From positions 432,001-496,000 of the forward strand of contig NW_026262737.1 in the NCBI RefSeq assembly GCF_021869535.1: DNA of 64,000 nucleotides, given 5' to 3'. Of the stretch, positions 47,601 through 57,480 are shown in pieces. Positions within the stretch are counted from its first letter, which is position 1. The number at the start of each line of letters is the position of its first letter. Source of the stretch: Mytilus californianus (Eukaryota > Mollusca > Bivalvia > Mytilida > Mytilidae). The notes under the pieces were generated by a model. It saw only the letters and a list, made by a program, of their open reading frames with translations. It did not search any database and was not told the origin of the DNA. A program made the translations under genes and the position numbers.

Positions 47601-49020
47601 GACTGTCACTCTTTATAGGAGTGATTGCCCTAAATTAAATATTTTTTAAACCATTTTGTGTTTTGAGCAAAAACTAAAGAAGATACAAAGAAACAAAACA
47701 GACTAAATGATCAGCAATTCAAGATCAACAAAAAAGAGATGTTTGTCATGAATTTTATTCTCGTCTACAATGTTTGAGAATGTCTTTTGTTGAATATGCA
47801 AATAGACCTAGGTGAGCGAATTTTTAGAGCCTCTAGTTGAGACTTAGGTAATGCTGCTATTGAAGTATTTTACTATATTAAATTGCTATGGGGGTTTCAA
47901 GAAATCAATTGACATTATGTTTTTAACGGGTTAAATTCAAGGGGTATTATGCTTGCCATAAGAGCCCCTTTGGATTCTCCATAACACACCTTACTGTGAC
48001 TGAAATGTTTTTGATGTTTTATATGCAAAACATGTTTTTATTCGATTTTATGGCGGGTGCACGCCCATTGCCCGCCCACTAAGACACCCGTCTGGTAAAA
48101 TGCGTTGTATTCACTAAATTATTTATTTATTCATTTTGTTTATTCGTGTTTCTTTTATTCAAAGTGAGTCCAAATATGATAAAAATGTAGACATGTTTAT
48201 TGCATTATACAACAACAAAATATGCATGAGTGATTTGAAGTTTACCACGGTGTAAAAAAAAGATGTGGCCTCACACAATCACGACAGTATATGTACATAT
48301 GTTCGGCGTTTACAAATGTGAAAACGATGTGAATATAACAATTTGATACGTGCAATTCTATGTTCGATTTCCTCCTGTGAAAAAAAAGTAACATAACAAT
48401 TACCACACGTATAGTGGAGCCTTGTACATAGGATTTAATGCAGGTTTATGATTAATTGGATGTTAACCAAATTTCAATAGACTTTCACTTTCGTTCAGTT
48501 AAATACTTACTTTTTTCAATACTAAAATGATGCATCAATTAAATACAAGTAAACTTTATCAGAGTGCATATTCTATATACTTTCAAATAATGTAAACACA
48601 TTGTTTTTATTCCTGCAGTTCAAAGTTTATGCTTTAACATTTTTGTATTTTGATAATCAAGCATATGTACATGTATTTGGTTTTTTTTTATAAATTGACA
48701 TTCTTACACACAAACTGTAACACGAAAGAGTGAATTAACAAATAGAATTATGCCATTCTCTCAACAACAAAAAGCATTATACCAGAAGACCAATGGCATA
48801 CTATGCAATGAAATAAAACTTTTTGTAAATACGTTACAAGAATTTTTGTATATAACAGCTAATTGCATTATAAATATTTATATTTGTTGAATTTTATTAT
48901 CAATTCTGATAAACGTATTTTCTCTTTCTTGTGTTTTTTAACTTACCAACACAGACGTCATTCTTCTTGTAAAAATTGTAACAACAATCCTCCACTTGTA
49001 CCATATGTTCTCCTACTAAA
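41363..49020 (-). CDS. EGF-type single-pass receptor with ITIM-like tail (5' incomplete)
   Basis: Five minus-strand exons with consistent phases: 49020-48947, 46504-46399, 44473-44433, 42951-42895 and 41613-41363. The joined protein runs from a CC-containing segment (EDCCYNFYKKNDVC) through VECPLGHSSKGIQCEKC and GDGLFGKKCAEVCKC (EGF-like / MEGF style) and a CDHVVGC block to a linker rich in T, N, P and E. One transmembrane helix (about VAVGSVLVVICGLLV) and a basic cytoplasmic tail follow. The tail ends with SLYAEINENYMINF; SLYAEI fits the ITIM pattern (S/I/V/L)xYxx(I/L/V). This layout resembles multiple-EGF scavenger-type receptors, which act at the cell surface. The first visible exon begins inside a codon, so a signal peptide and further domains must lie upstream; they were not found with certainty. 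Introns hold repeats, including a Helentron-like element. Confidence 0.75.
41970..42125 (-). repeat. GAGACAACT-family repeat in an intron
   Basis: The reverse complement shows GATTGCCAATGAGACAACTC, AACAAATATAGGTCAACGC and CCATACCGCATAGTCAGC: a clean copy inside the intron before the last receptor exon. Confidence 0.8.
42895..42951 (-). CDS. Receptor exon: extracellular linker (57 bp)
   Basis: Acceptor CGTGTTTTAG, donor GTATGT. It encodes RTERTNPPLDGNPAEQAA, a hydrophilic juxtamembrane stalk. Both ends are phase 1, matching neighbours. Confidence 0.75.
43130..43565 (+). repeat. Retroposon 3' end with (AATC)n tail
   Basis: Runs through CCGACCGGCAGCTGTCAATT, TGAACATGCATGAAGTATTT and GCCACTGGACATTAAGCAAA to a CAATCAATCAATCAA tail. 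This is the form of a non-LTR or SINE 3' end common in bivalves. The 89-codon frame at 43238-43507 is inside it. Confidence 0.6.
44433..44473 (-). CDS. Receptor exon: CDHVVGC block (41 bp)
   Basis: Acceptor CTCATACACAG, donor GTAAGC. It encodes CDHVVGCISVTVD and closes the cysteine-rich part. It starts in phase 2, matching the AG end of the previous exon, and ends in phase 1. Confidence 0.75.
45480..45605 (+). mobile_element. Penelope-like element tail fragment, plus orientation
   Basis: Read in reverse: GGTGTTCCGGAGAAGTAAGC then CATTCGTCGTGTTTCTC, a diverged form of GTGCTCCGGAAGGGTAAGC...CACCCGTCGTGTTGCT at 18935-18995. Confidence 0.45.
46399..46504 (-). CDS. Receptor exon: EGF-like cysteine cluster (106 bp)
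   Basis: Acceptor TACTTTTTTTTCAG. Encodes CPLGHSSKGIQCEKC then GDGLFGKKCAEVCKCNATE, with cysteine spacing of laminin/MEGF-type repeats. The donor GTCTTA is weak but is the only one that joins the next exon in phase and avoids an immediate stop. Confidence 0.75.
46764..47835 (+). mobile_element. Helentron-like non-autonomous element, copy 2
   Basis: The left end is a GC hairpin (GCTCACCTGGCCGAAAGG, then CCACGTGAGC). The right end holds the inverted motif CTAGGTGAGCG, then AGAGCCTCTAG followed by T. Subterminal inverted repeats, an internal array of ~140-bp units (GATCAGCAAGACAAGATCTA at about 47222 and similar at about 47388 and 47554), and an end reading CTAG before T fit Helentron-associated elements. 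It sits inside a receptor intron. Confidence 0.55.
48947..49020 (-). CDS. Receptor exon: first recognised (74 bp)
   Basis: Acceptor CTTTTTCTTCAG, donor GTAAGT. It encodes LVGEHMVQVEDCCYNFYKKNDVCV. It starts with one base completing a codon, so at least one upstream exon ends in phase 2. Confidence 0.75.
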
Positions 49021-49216
49021 CTGAAGAAAAAGTGTTATCATCGTTACGTATCTTGTCGATGAAACTCCCTCGTTGCTTTGAACACACATTATTAAAACAA
49101 CAATAATCAATACATGTTGTATACTTGGAATTTGATTATTGTGGGCATTTCGCTAGATGTAATCAAATGAGGGAGGATTACATATTGCATTTTGAATTGA
49201 GCAAACTTTGTTTCCC

Positions 49217-49247
49217 TTTTTTTTTGGGGGGGGGGGGGGGGGGGGGG
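49217..49247. repeat. Poly-T / poly-G tract
   Basis: Nine T followed by 22 G. Confidence 0.9.
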
Positions 49248-49618
49248 CAGATAATACCAAATTTAGGCAGGTGCATATCGAAAAGACATTTGTTTTAAAC
49301 TTAAATATATAATAAAAAATAGAAATGGTAAATATTGCTCGGTTTGGTAAAATTTGCAATATATTTTGCCATCTGTAATGTGGTTCTGATTTTATAATGA
49401 TAGGATAGCTTAGTTTCAAAGGATCTAAGCTTTTGAAAAGTCTTTAACGTCATTTATATAATTTTTGAGGCAGCAAATCTAAGTTATAATCAACAATGTT
49501 TCATGATTTGAGTGAAACATCAGAGTATTCCTTATCTTTTAATTAATACACTACAGAAATACAATGTAGATAAAATATAGTTTATATATGAAGTGTTGAT
49601 AAATAAGAAACACATTCT

Positions 49619-50238
49619 TATGGCAAGCCGTTTTACTATTTATTCAAACTTCAAGATATTTCATATAATATATAAGATATCTCATATAATCTAGTTTTTG
49701 AAAGATATCGTATAAGCTTTATAAGATTTCTCATATAATTCATAAGAATTCTAATAAAGAAAATTATATAAGATATCTTATAAATTATATAAGATATCTT
49801 ATAAATTATATGAGATGTCTTATAAAGATATCTTATAAACTATATAAGATATTGTATATAATAAATAATATATCTTATAAACTATATAAGAGAAATATAT
49901 ATAATATATAAGATATCTTGATATCTTATATAATTTTATTTTTATAAAATATCTTATATCTTATATATTAAATGAGATATATATCTTATATAATATTTTT
50001 TTATACATGCTATCTTAAATGCTTTATAAGATATCTCGTATATGTTATAAGATATCTTATATAGTTTATAAGAAATCTCATATAGTTTATAAAATATCTC
50101 ATATAATTTATAAGATATTTTATAACAAAATTGTATGAGATTTCTTATAAACTATATAAGATATCTTATAAACTATATGAGATATCTTATAAATTTAAAT
50201 TGATATCTTGAAGTTAGATAATAAAACGGCTTGCCATA
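49619..50238. mobile_element. Foldback element of palindromic AT satellite, 620 bp
   Basis: The ends are TATGGCAAGCCGTTTTA and its mirror, with inverted similarity of about 38 bp (through CTTCAAGATAT). The interior is an array of ~20-bp palindromic units of the type AAGATATCTTATAAATTATA, so the whole unit can fold back at many points. Flanks CATTCT (49613-49618) and CACTCT (50239-50244) may be a worn 6-bp target duplication. Confidence 0.75.
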
Positions 50239-50525
50239 CACTCTCCTTCACATGTTTGTTGTACCTTTTATGTATCCCTGCAAAATGTTCTGGAAGGATC
50301 GTTAATGCTGCAAATAACTTGTGTTAAAAATTCGGTATCATTATTTTGTTAAGTGGTGTTATGTCTTAGATCATGTTTGTCTTGATTCAGTGCTGTCACT
50401 CTAATCGACTGAATGAAAAGAAGCGATGACAATGAACAAACGTCATACAGTTATTCATTTAAAAATTAGTAAATAGTGTTTTGAATCACTTATACATAAA
50501 GCAACGCCAAGGATAATATCGTATG

Positions 50526-50711
50526 CTATATCTTAAGAACAAAAAGTAAGTCACGTCTATTTTTTTCCGTGACGTTGCATACATTGTAACTGCCAATAGA
50601 ACTATCTATGATAACAGATAAGATCTGTTTCTTTTCAACCACGTCCACTTTGATGTTCAAAATTGAATAACTTGTAAATGCGTAATCAATCGATTTAGAC
50701 AGAACTGTCAT
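50526..50711 (-). CDS. Possible Ig-like exon upstream of the receptor
   Basis: A 61-codon open stretch with balanced composition, ending DSSIGSYNVCNVTEKNRRD. The run from IGSYNV into a variable turn and then LLFVLKI is loosely like the last strands of an immunoglobulin-like fold, which would suit an ectodomain exon of the receptor gene. The donor is not convincing and the spacing of the cysteine is off by one from the classic YxC. It may be chance. Confidence 0.2.
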   Translation of the reverse strand: MTVLSKSIDYAFTSYSILNIKVDVVEKKQILSVIIDSSIGSYNVCNVTEKNRRDLLFVLKI

Positions 50712-51040
50712 TGATCACGATGCAACGCTTGTTCACTTAAAGTACATATTTGAAAAAAATACACTATAACAAATCATTCAATATACAAAAGGAAGACCTG
50801 GCATTATTGAATATGTCTATGAATTACAATCTTCACTGTTTCTAGTTACAATAAATCTTGATTAATTCCGCTAATCAGAAGGGAAACAAGAATTATGAAT
50901 AGTTTTAGAAGACAAACAAAACCATGCTTTGAATTAACACATAGCAAGTTTCAATGGAATAAAGTTAATCTTATGATAAAATATACCGCGCTCAGTTTTC
51001 CTGAAGTGCCAACTAATTTGTCAACTATATCGGTCTCTTA

Positions 51041-51733
51041 TTAAAGGGACATTAGCTGTAAAATTCATGTTCACCGATTTGACTTAAATTCTCATATTCG
51101 ACTTATAACATACTAAAACGTATATTCAGATTATAAAAAGTCTAAAACAAACAATTTACGATGCATAGACTCGATAGAAGGTACCAGCATTTCGTGTGTA
51201 TTTTAGTCTTGACGCCATCTAATTAACCATCGATGTGACCTCCGATAACTGCCGACGGTTATATAACCCGATATAAACATAAACATAGATATAAATAGAT
51301 AGCGAACTCTTTTTTTTAGGTCTGTTTGATTTCATAATATAGATTAAGAAAATATATTATTAATCGTTTTTACCTGTATCAGAATGAATTTTAGTAGATC
51401 GAATCAGTCAACCAAATGGTTTACCCTTGTTTCACTTCCAATGTTGACATTCTTTTCCTTTTAATAGTTGAACACGCCTAGTTCATGCATAACCCATCTC
51501 TAGCTGAGAGGTTCAATCGAATTTCAAAAGAAATACGGATATAGTGAGGTCGAATTATTCATTTGCAAGTGAATAATTCATTAGCGATCTTACTTTGCTT
51601 ATTTTGACAAAACTGAACCAAACTAGCTGCTAAAAGCGAATTACAATACCACTATTTCACTTTCATTAATGATTGAATAAAAATAAAATCATATTTTATT
51701 TTTTTCTATATCTCGTAGCTAATGCCCCTTTAA
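51041..51733. mobile_element. TTAA-flanked MITE (piggyBac-like), copy 2
   Basis: TTAA at 51041-51044 and 51730-51733 flanks a 685-bp element with terminal inverted repeat AGGGACATTAGCT / AGCTAATGCCCCT (one mismatch). It has no coding capacity. TTAA duplication plus a short inverted repeat is the piggyBac signature. A worn copy is at 34434-35229. Confidence 0.7.
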
Positions 51734-51929
51734 AGGAAACCAATGTCACCACTATTTGACAATGTTGCGCAAACGACGTGTTTTGCATTGATACAGCTAT
51801 AGTTTATATCTCCAATGTGATTTTGTTTTTGACATTTCATATATTAACGAAATTAATCTTTATAAAACAATTGTTACCTTTGGAACTTACTTACTCTAGT
51901 TATCTACTTAATTTTCAAAGTTGTGTTTT

Positions 51930-52180
51930 ACAAATGGAAACAACTGTCATATTCCTGACTTGGTACGGTCATTTTCAGAGAAAAAAGAAATGTGTGATAA
52001 ACCTAGTTTTGTAGATATTTTAACCTTCCACTTGTATTACAGTTGTTTAAAGTATTGTTGAATTAAATAAATTGGGTGAGCAACACAGACAAACATTATT
52101 TGTAAACGTGACAATAGCCGGATAACAGACATACAACACACCTGACTTTCAAACATACATACAATTAAATCTGCCAACGA
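51930..52180 (-). repeat. CCAAGTCAGGAATATG-family fragment, reversed
   Basis: ACTGTCATATTCCTGACTTG then GTACGGTCATTTTC mirrors 25960-26010. The 78-codon frame 51778-52014 extends into it and is not called. Confidence 0.5.
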
Positions 52181-52429
52181 CACCACCAAAAAGGTGTGTG
52201 CAGATGATATTACATACAGTATAGTAAAACATTATGGCATATGCTTTCCCAATTCACTACAAATTAAGTAGAATATAGAAATACAAGGGTATACAAAATG
52301 AAAACAGCACTACAAAAGAATCGCTCCTCTGGACCAAGGAGCAATTAAAGTTCATACGTCTAATTAGAACAGACAACACCGTCTCAAAGAAAAAGTAAAA
52401 CAAAGACAGACAGACAAGGTTCCTCCTCC

Positions 52430-52720
52430 GTTAGTAATGGTACGTGACGTGTTCTTATGTGAAGTAACATACTGTAATAAGATCTTTCTGTTTAGAGGAG
52501 TGGATGAGATTGTGGTTACGACAAGTAAAAACATATCCGTGGTCATGTGACACAGATAATCCATAAGATAACGGTCAACTAAATCATGATTTCGACCGTA
52601 AAAGTTTTAAAGAATGAATGCAATATTACAATTTGGAACTCTTTATACAATAGCTTCCTTGTAAACACTTTAACAGTAATACTATTTAAACGGGTCGGAC
52701 ACACTAGATTGTATGGCGTC
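52430..52720 (-). mobile_element. Penelope-like element fragment
   Basis: Plus-strand text GATTGTGGTTACGACAAGTA, GATAACGGTCAACTAAATCA, CAATTTGGAACTC and ATAGCTTCCTTGTAAAC aligns in order with 19050-19210 (end of the RT and its tail). Confidence 0.65.
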
Positions 52721-52981
52721 AGTTTATATTTACTTAGTAATTTCCCAAATAGAAGGTAAATATGGCCTTGAAAACTGACCAATCGACTCCATGAACTATA
52801 ATACATTGTGGGCTACTACGAGTTTACTTTCACTTAAAAACATGTGAAATTAGTGGAAAAACTGTCAACTTATATAGTCTCTTGGACTCTCATAATAAAT
52901 ATTTTTGTTCAGCCAATGTATTAAATGTAAAATATATAACATAATCTTCAATTTGCATGCTCAGATTAAAAATAATATTGA

Positions 52982-53437
52982 CTACTGCCTAAACGATTCG
53001 ACTTTCTTTTTCGCCTTGTAAAAGTAGTTGAACAGGTATTGTCCATTGATATGCATTGTACCTGTGCATTCATTCCACGTGAAACAGTGAAGTTTCCAAT
53101 GAAGTGACCACTGTCCAGTATAAAAATCATTTGAGCTCTTTGAAACCTGTCGAAACGGTTTAAAGGAATGGGTTACATGCCTCTCTATATATATGCTCAT
53201 GGATTTTTTTGTATCCTGTATAATGCCATTCCAAAAACATTGCTGCTTCGAAAAACACAAAGAACATGGCATTGAAATACTGCTTAATTTCAAGCATGTT
53301 CCCGTTTTGGCGTTACATGATGCCCGGTTATATGGATGTAACGACAGACGCAGACTTATCTGCATTGAATGTGTAAACTTTTCTAAAAGTAAGTATTCTA
53401 ACAAAAATCCAAGAACTGAAATATGCCAAAAAATCAA
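52982..53437 (-). CDS. Unassigned 151-codon open frame
   Basis: The second longest frame in the window. It includes CSLCFSKQQCFWNGII, faintly like a PAN-type cysteine pattern, and later SLHWKLHCFTWNECTG. The opposite strand is also open at 53193-53477 with a GTAAGT donor at 53390, so one of the two may be chance. No family is recognised, and the ATG may not be a real start. Confidence 0.2.
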   Translation of the reverse strand: MIFWHISVLGFLLEYLLLEKFTHSMQISLRLSLHPYNRASCNAKTGTCLKLSSISMPCSLCFSKQQCFWNGIIQDTKKSMSIYIERHVTHSFKPFRQVSKSSNDFYTGQWSLHWKLHCFTWNECTGTMHINGQYLFNYFYKAKKKVESFRQ

Positions 53438-53744
53438 TTCTTGTAGATTTTGTAACCATTGTCAGACAAGAATTTAGAAATGTCTTGAACAGTTTCGATG
53501 AATAATGATAGCTCATATAGGTTTTATATATGTACTGTACCTGTTGAATTATCAATATATAAATATTACAAAGAAATCTATTGTAAATATCTCATTTCTA
53601 GATAATAGGAAACCAATCTTTCTGAAAAGTACTTGTGCTTGTTTCTTAGAGACAAAGTAATAAATACATACCCTTCCTCGATTAAAATGACTTTTTTTAA
53701 TCATGAAATCAGGTACAATATCATTCCATCAATTATGTATTATA

Positions 53745-53839
53745 GATACAATCAATAAGCGTTGATTCTTGAAAAAAAAACCATGAGCCAGGAGGGCGAA
53801 TGGTTTGTTTTTCATGAATCAACGCTTATCCATTGTATC
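53745..53839. repeat. Near-perfect hairpin, 95 bp
   Basis: GATACAATCAATAAGCGTTG on the left pairs with CAACGCTTATCCATTGTATC on the right, continuing through GATTCTTGAAAAA / TTTTTCATGAATC to a loop GAGCCAGGAGGGCGA. Confidence 0.85.
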
Positions 53840-54340
53840 TCAAACTTAAACTATTGTGTTGATGTCTTTTTAAAATTAAAGCCTTTCTCAATTAGAAGGT
53901 ATTGTAAGTGAGTTTAAATGTCCAACGATGCATTAATAAATCTAAGTTCACAATAAATTGGTTAGAAAATACAAATATAACATTTGTCTTTAATTTTTAG
54001 GCATCTGAATATCATCTATAATTTACAAAAGAAGACATATTCGAACATATTTCTAAATATATAATACGTATGCTACCGAAAATTCTATCAAGAAGCCTTT
54101 TCTAGGCACATCACGATTTACTCGCATAAGGATTTGCGAATAAACATTAGTAAAACAGGTGAAAGTGTACTATATTCATAAAACAAAGATAGACAACTTG
54201 AATGTAATCATTATCTTTTCAAATATGTAAAATAGCCAATAATAATCCCCAAAAAATGGGAAAACCCGCTATTATTACAAAAATATCCACAATAACAAAC
54301 AAAATAAGAAAAACGAAAGAATAGGGACAACAAAGAGAGT

Positions 54341-54432
54341 ACATGGATTCGAACCTAAACCGACAAGTCTACCCTTAATTCGACTCTTGAATTCATTGAT
54401 CATAACCTTGTTAACCTCGCGGCTACCAACTT
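54341..54432 (-). mobile_element. tRNA-derived SINE head
   Basis: The minus strand reads GGTAGCCGCGAGGTTAAC (A box, 54428-54411) and GGTTCGAATCC (B box, 54355-54345). The ends do not form an acceptor stem, so this is a SINE remnant, not a tRNA gene. Confidence 0.6.
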
Positions 54433-54545
54433 ATACCATACGATTGTCTATTATGTATACATAAAGTTACAAGCCTTGTATGTCCATTGTACCGATGTGT
54501 ATGATATGTTCTGTAATATATATAATAGACATTTGAATTGCAACG

Positions 54546-54815
54546 TACCCATTGGTAGCCGAGAGGTTTTGTCGATGTGTTGATGTCAGTCACACATAAG
54601 ATATTTCAAGGAGGGGTTCGACTCCCAGTGAAGGCATATATAAGATACAAAAATTAAAGGTTAGTTTTTAAATTAATTCCATTACTGAACAGAAATCAGT
54701 AAATTAGACAATTCAAACTGAATGAGATTAGGCACACAAAGGACACAATTGAATATAATTTGGTGAGCCCATTTAAGCGACAGATTTAGGAATCGTTGAT
54801 TCTGTAATAGTTAGA
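54546..54815 (+). mobile_element. tRNA-derived SINE with conserved body
   Basis: A box GGTAGCCGAGAGGTT (54554-54568), B box GGGGTTCGACTCCC (54613-54626), then a body from ATAAGATACAAAAATTAAAG to about GAATCGTTGATTCTG. The body recurs at 56005-56180. It is head to head with the SINE at 54341-54432, 114 bp apart. Confidence 0.65.
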
Positions 54816-54836
54816 ACATACTCACCCCTTCTCGTC

Positions 54837-54926
54837 CAATGAAAAGTCAGTTTTTACCCTTCTAATTTTCATAGTACATGGCTTTCCATGCACTATAAAA
54901 TGCTATACATGAATGACTTTTCATTG
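54837..54926. repeat. Imperfect hairpin, 90 bp
   Basis: CAATGAAAAGTCA pairs with TGACTTTTCATTG at the base; TAGTACATGG and CCATGCACTA pair near the loop. Confidence 0.65.
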
Positions 54927-55716
54927 TAGATTAATTATGAAAGTGAACTCTTAATAACTACACTAACGAAGTGTACAATCCCATGAGGCATTTTCCTTGG
55001 GAAAATAGCCTACTGATTAAAGATCAAAGAGAAAAGAATTATAAAAAAACATTTTGAATTTTGCAAATGTTTATAATGGTATATATATATAACAAACAAA
55101 AAATGAAATGGGGGCAAGGATGTAGGTAAAATAATCTTGTATTCAATTTTCATACGAGACATTCGAGTCAATTATTATTTTTTTTTTTCAAGAAAACAAT
55201 GTCAGACTGCTGATATATAAAGCAAAGGATTTTGTTCGAAAAAAAAAAACAATACATGTACATTCATCAATAAAAAGTAAGCATCTGATGTTGAATGGTC
55301 GTAATTCAAATAGTTTTATAATTATCCAAAAATATACAAATTCCAAAAAGCGGAATCCCGATTTATATAATATTGTGTGCTTTTTAAAATCAAGAAATTT
55401 AAGGTATATAAGTATTAAATTTTACCTGAAGCAGAAGAAAAACTCAAATGTTTAAACAATTTATCCTTTTTGTCCTAACAAACTATGTTAGTGCTATTTC
55501 ATTCCATCCATTGAAATGATCATTACCTATATTATACATTAACTTCATTATAAAAAGTGAATTCTTTTTTAGGTTTGAATATAACAATGAGAAGGATAAT
55601 TTTGTAAGGTCACTCGAAAGTGTGAATATGTTCTGAATTGGTCAGACAATACTTGGTCATGTTGTATGAACATTTAAAACCCTCGGCTACGCCTTTAGCT
55701 TTAAATCTTCATAAAT

Positions 55717-55795
55717 AGGACGCGGTGTGTCAGTGTAAGATCACCCCGATGACCGGAGGCCAGAGGGTGATCTTACACTGACATACCAAGTCCGA
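55717..55795. repeat. Near-perfect hairpin, ~79 bp
   Basis: GTGTGTCAGTGTAAGATCACCC pairs with GGGTGATCTTACACTGACATAC around a GC-rich loop GATGACCGGAGGCCAGAG. Only short partial matching extends the stem outward. Confidence 0.85.
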
Positions 55796-55959
55796 GTGGG
55801 ATAACTATTTTACATCCCAGCTCCTCTAGACTATATGAAAAAACATTTACGCTTCATAACATCTAGTTCAGAATGCCATACAATAATTATAAAATACTTT
55901 ATATAATACTATATAGTATATACAATGTTTAAATATGTTAAATTAACGGTAAGTTCGTA

Positions 55960-56180
55960 TCAAGTCGTCCTGGTGAAGAGGTATGAGTCGTCTTTAGTTC
56001 GACATATAAGATACAAAAATTAAAGGTAAGTTTTAAATTAATTCCATTAGTGAACAGAAATCAGTAAATTAGCCAATTCAAACTTAATGAAATTAGACAC
56101 ACAAAGGACACAATTGAATATAATTTGGTGAGCCTATTTAAGAGACAGATTTAGGAAGCGTTGATTCTAGAAAAAGAATC
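55960..56180 (+). mobile_element. Second copy of the SINE body (head worn)
   Basis: About 165 bp nearly identical to 54640-54810 (for example AGACACACAAAGGACACAAT and ATATAATTTGGTGAGCC), 1365 bp downstream in the same orientation. The tRNA-like head is degenerate. Confidence 0.7.
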
Positions 56181-56849
56181 CATGGTAAATAAATACGCTG
56201 ACGTCACGACAATGGTTTAAGTGAAAAGCTGGGACACATTAGTGACCCCAACAGGTATTTGAAACCCTCTTAGTCTTCCCCTTTATAAGAACCGACTCAT
56301 AATTCCTGGATCCTTTTTTTTAACTATCTAAATGAAAGATCATCTTATGGGTAATTGTGTTTCTCACTGTTGTTTCGTTGTTGTCTTGTGATCGAATATC
56401 TGAAATCTTCGTTCAACTATCAATAATATTAATGGCTATATTTCAGGTAATTCAAACACTCGTTTCTTCGCATAGAAACACCTATTCATCAATTTGAGCA
56501 TGGAACGAATACTTCATATCACGGACTGTAAATATAGATACAAAAGATGAAAACTAAGCGAAATTGCTTATCCCGCAATGCACTGAAAAATGTGTTGTAT
56601 TTTAGCAAAATACACGTGTTCTCGGTTGATCATAAACACGTAGTAGTACATTGTAGTACATCATGCATTGTTAATCATTTAATAGATTAGTCAAAAACCC
56701 AGGCAGGAAAAAAAATTGCGTCATACGTAAATAAACAATTACATTTGCGATGACATTAGTATGCTAATGTATGCATATCCATATAAGGTAATGTTCCCGA
56801 CCTGTTAAAAAAAAAACAAGATCAGAAACGTAATTCCTGAAATACCGTA

Positions 56850-57480
56850 TCTATATATATTGGGGATACATGCTCCATATGCTGCAGCTGAAGTAATGTT
56901 TATGCATCAAATATGGAAAATATATATACAATGGGAAAATTAATTATATTAATTTTTGTCGTATAATTTTGTCTCAATAACTTGTGTCAAATCGTAGTCC
57001 TTGATTTATTTCAATACAATATTATTTAAGATATCTCGATGTGCTCGTGGTTACCTAAACATTTGTAGTTTTCAACATTTTGCTGTGGCTTTGTCAGACA
57101 AAATATATTCTAAAGCCCGTATAAGTATTATTTCGTTTCCATATATCTGAGGCAGAAGATACCAAAGACATTCTAAAAAATCATAAGTCAAAGGGAAGCT
57201 GACCATGGCAAAAAAAAAACGACCATGGCAAACAACAGTTTAGTAAACATTTCACAGAAAACTAAACACTAAAGTATCACGAACTTACTAAAAACGATGG
57301 TGATTTTAAATTCTACGATATGGTAAGCAGACTCTGTCGTATTTCTCATCATAAGTACAATTTCGGTTATAACGACATACACATTGTAAACATAAAGAAA
57401 ACCATGATTGGTGACATCAATTTAAAATGTCCTACACTTTGGCTGAAAATAGCGAATGAAAAGGTCAAATAAATCGGATG
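56850..57480 (-). mobile_element. Penelope-like element, worn RT end and tail
   Basis: Plus-strand TTGGGGATACATGCTCCATA, GCTGCAGCTGAAGTAATGTT and TTTTTGTCGTATAATTTTGT follow the 19275-19385 region in order. AGGCAGAAGATACCAAAGAC, then GGCAAACAACAG and AAACTAAACACTAAAG, then a worn GGTAAGCAGACTCTGTCG block represent the tail. Confidence 0.6.

Noticed and set aside
53193-53477. 94-codon plus frame with CIECVNF and a GTAAGT donor, considered as a B-box zinc finger
   Set aside because: Cysteine/histidine spacing does not fit a B-box and no acceptor is visible; the opposite strand is equally open.
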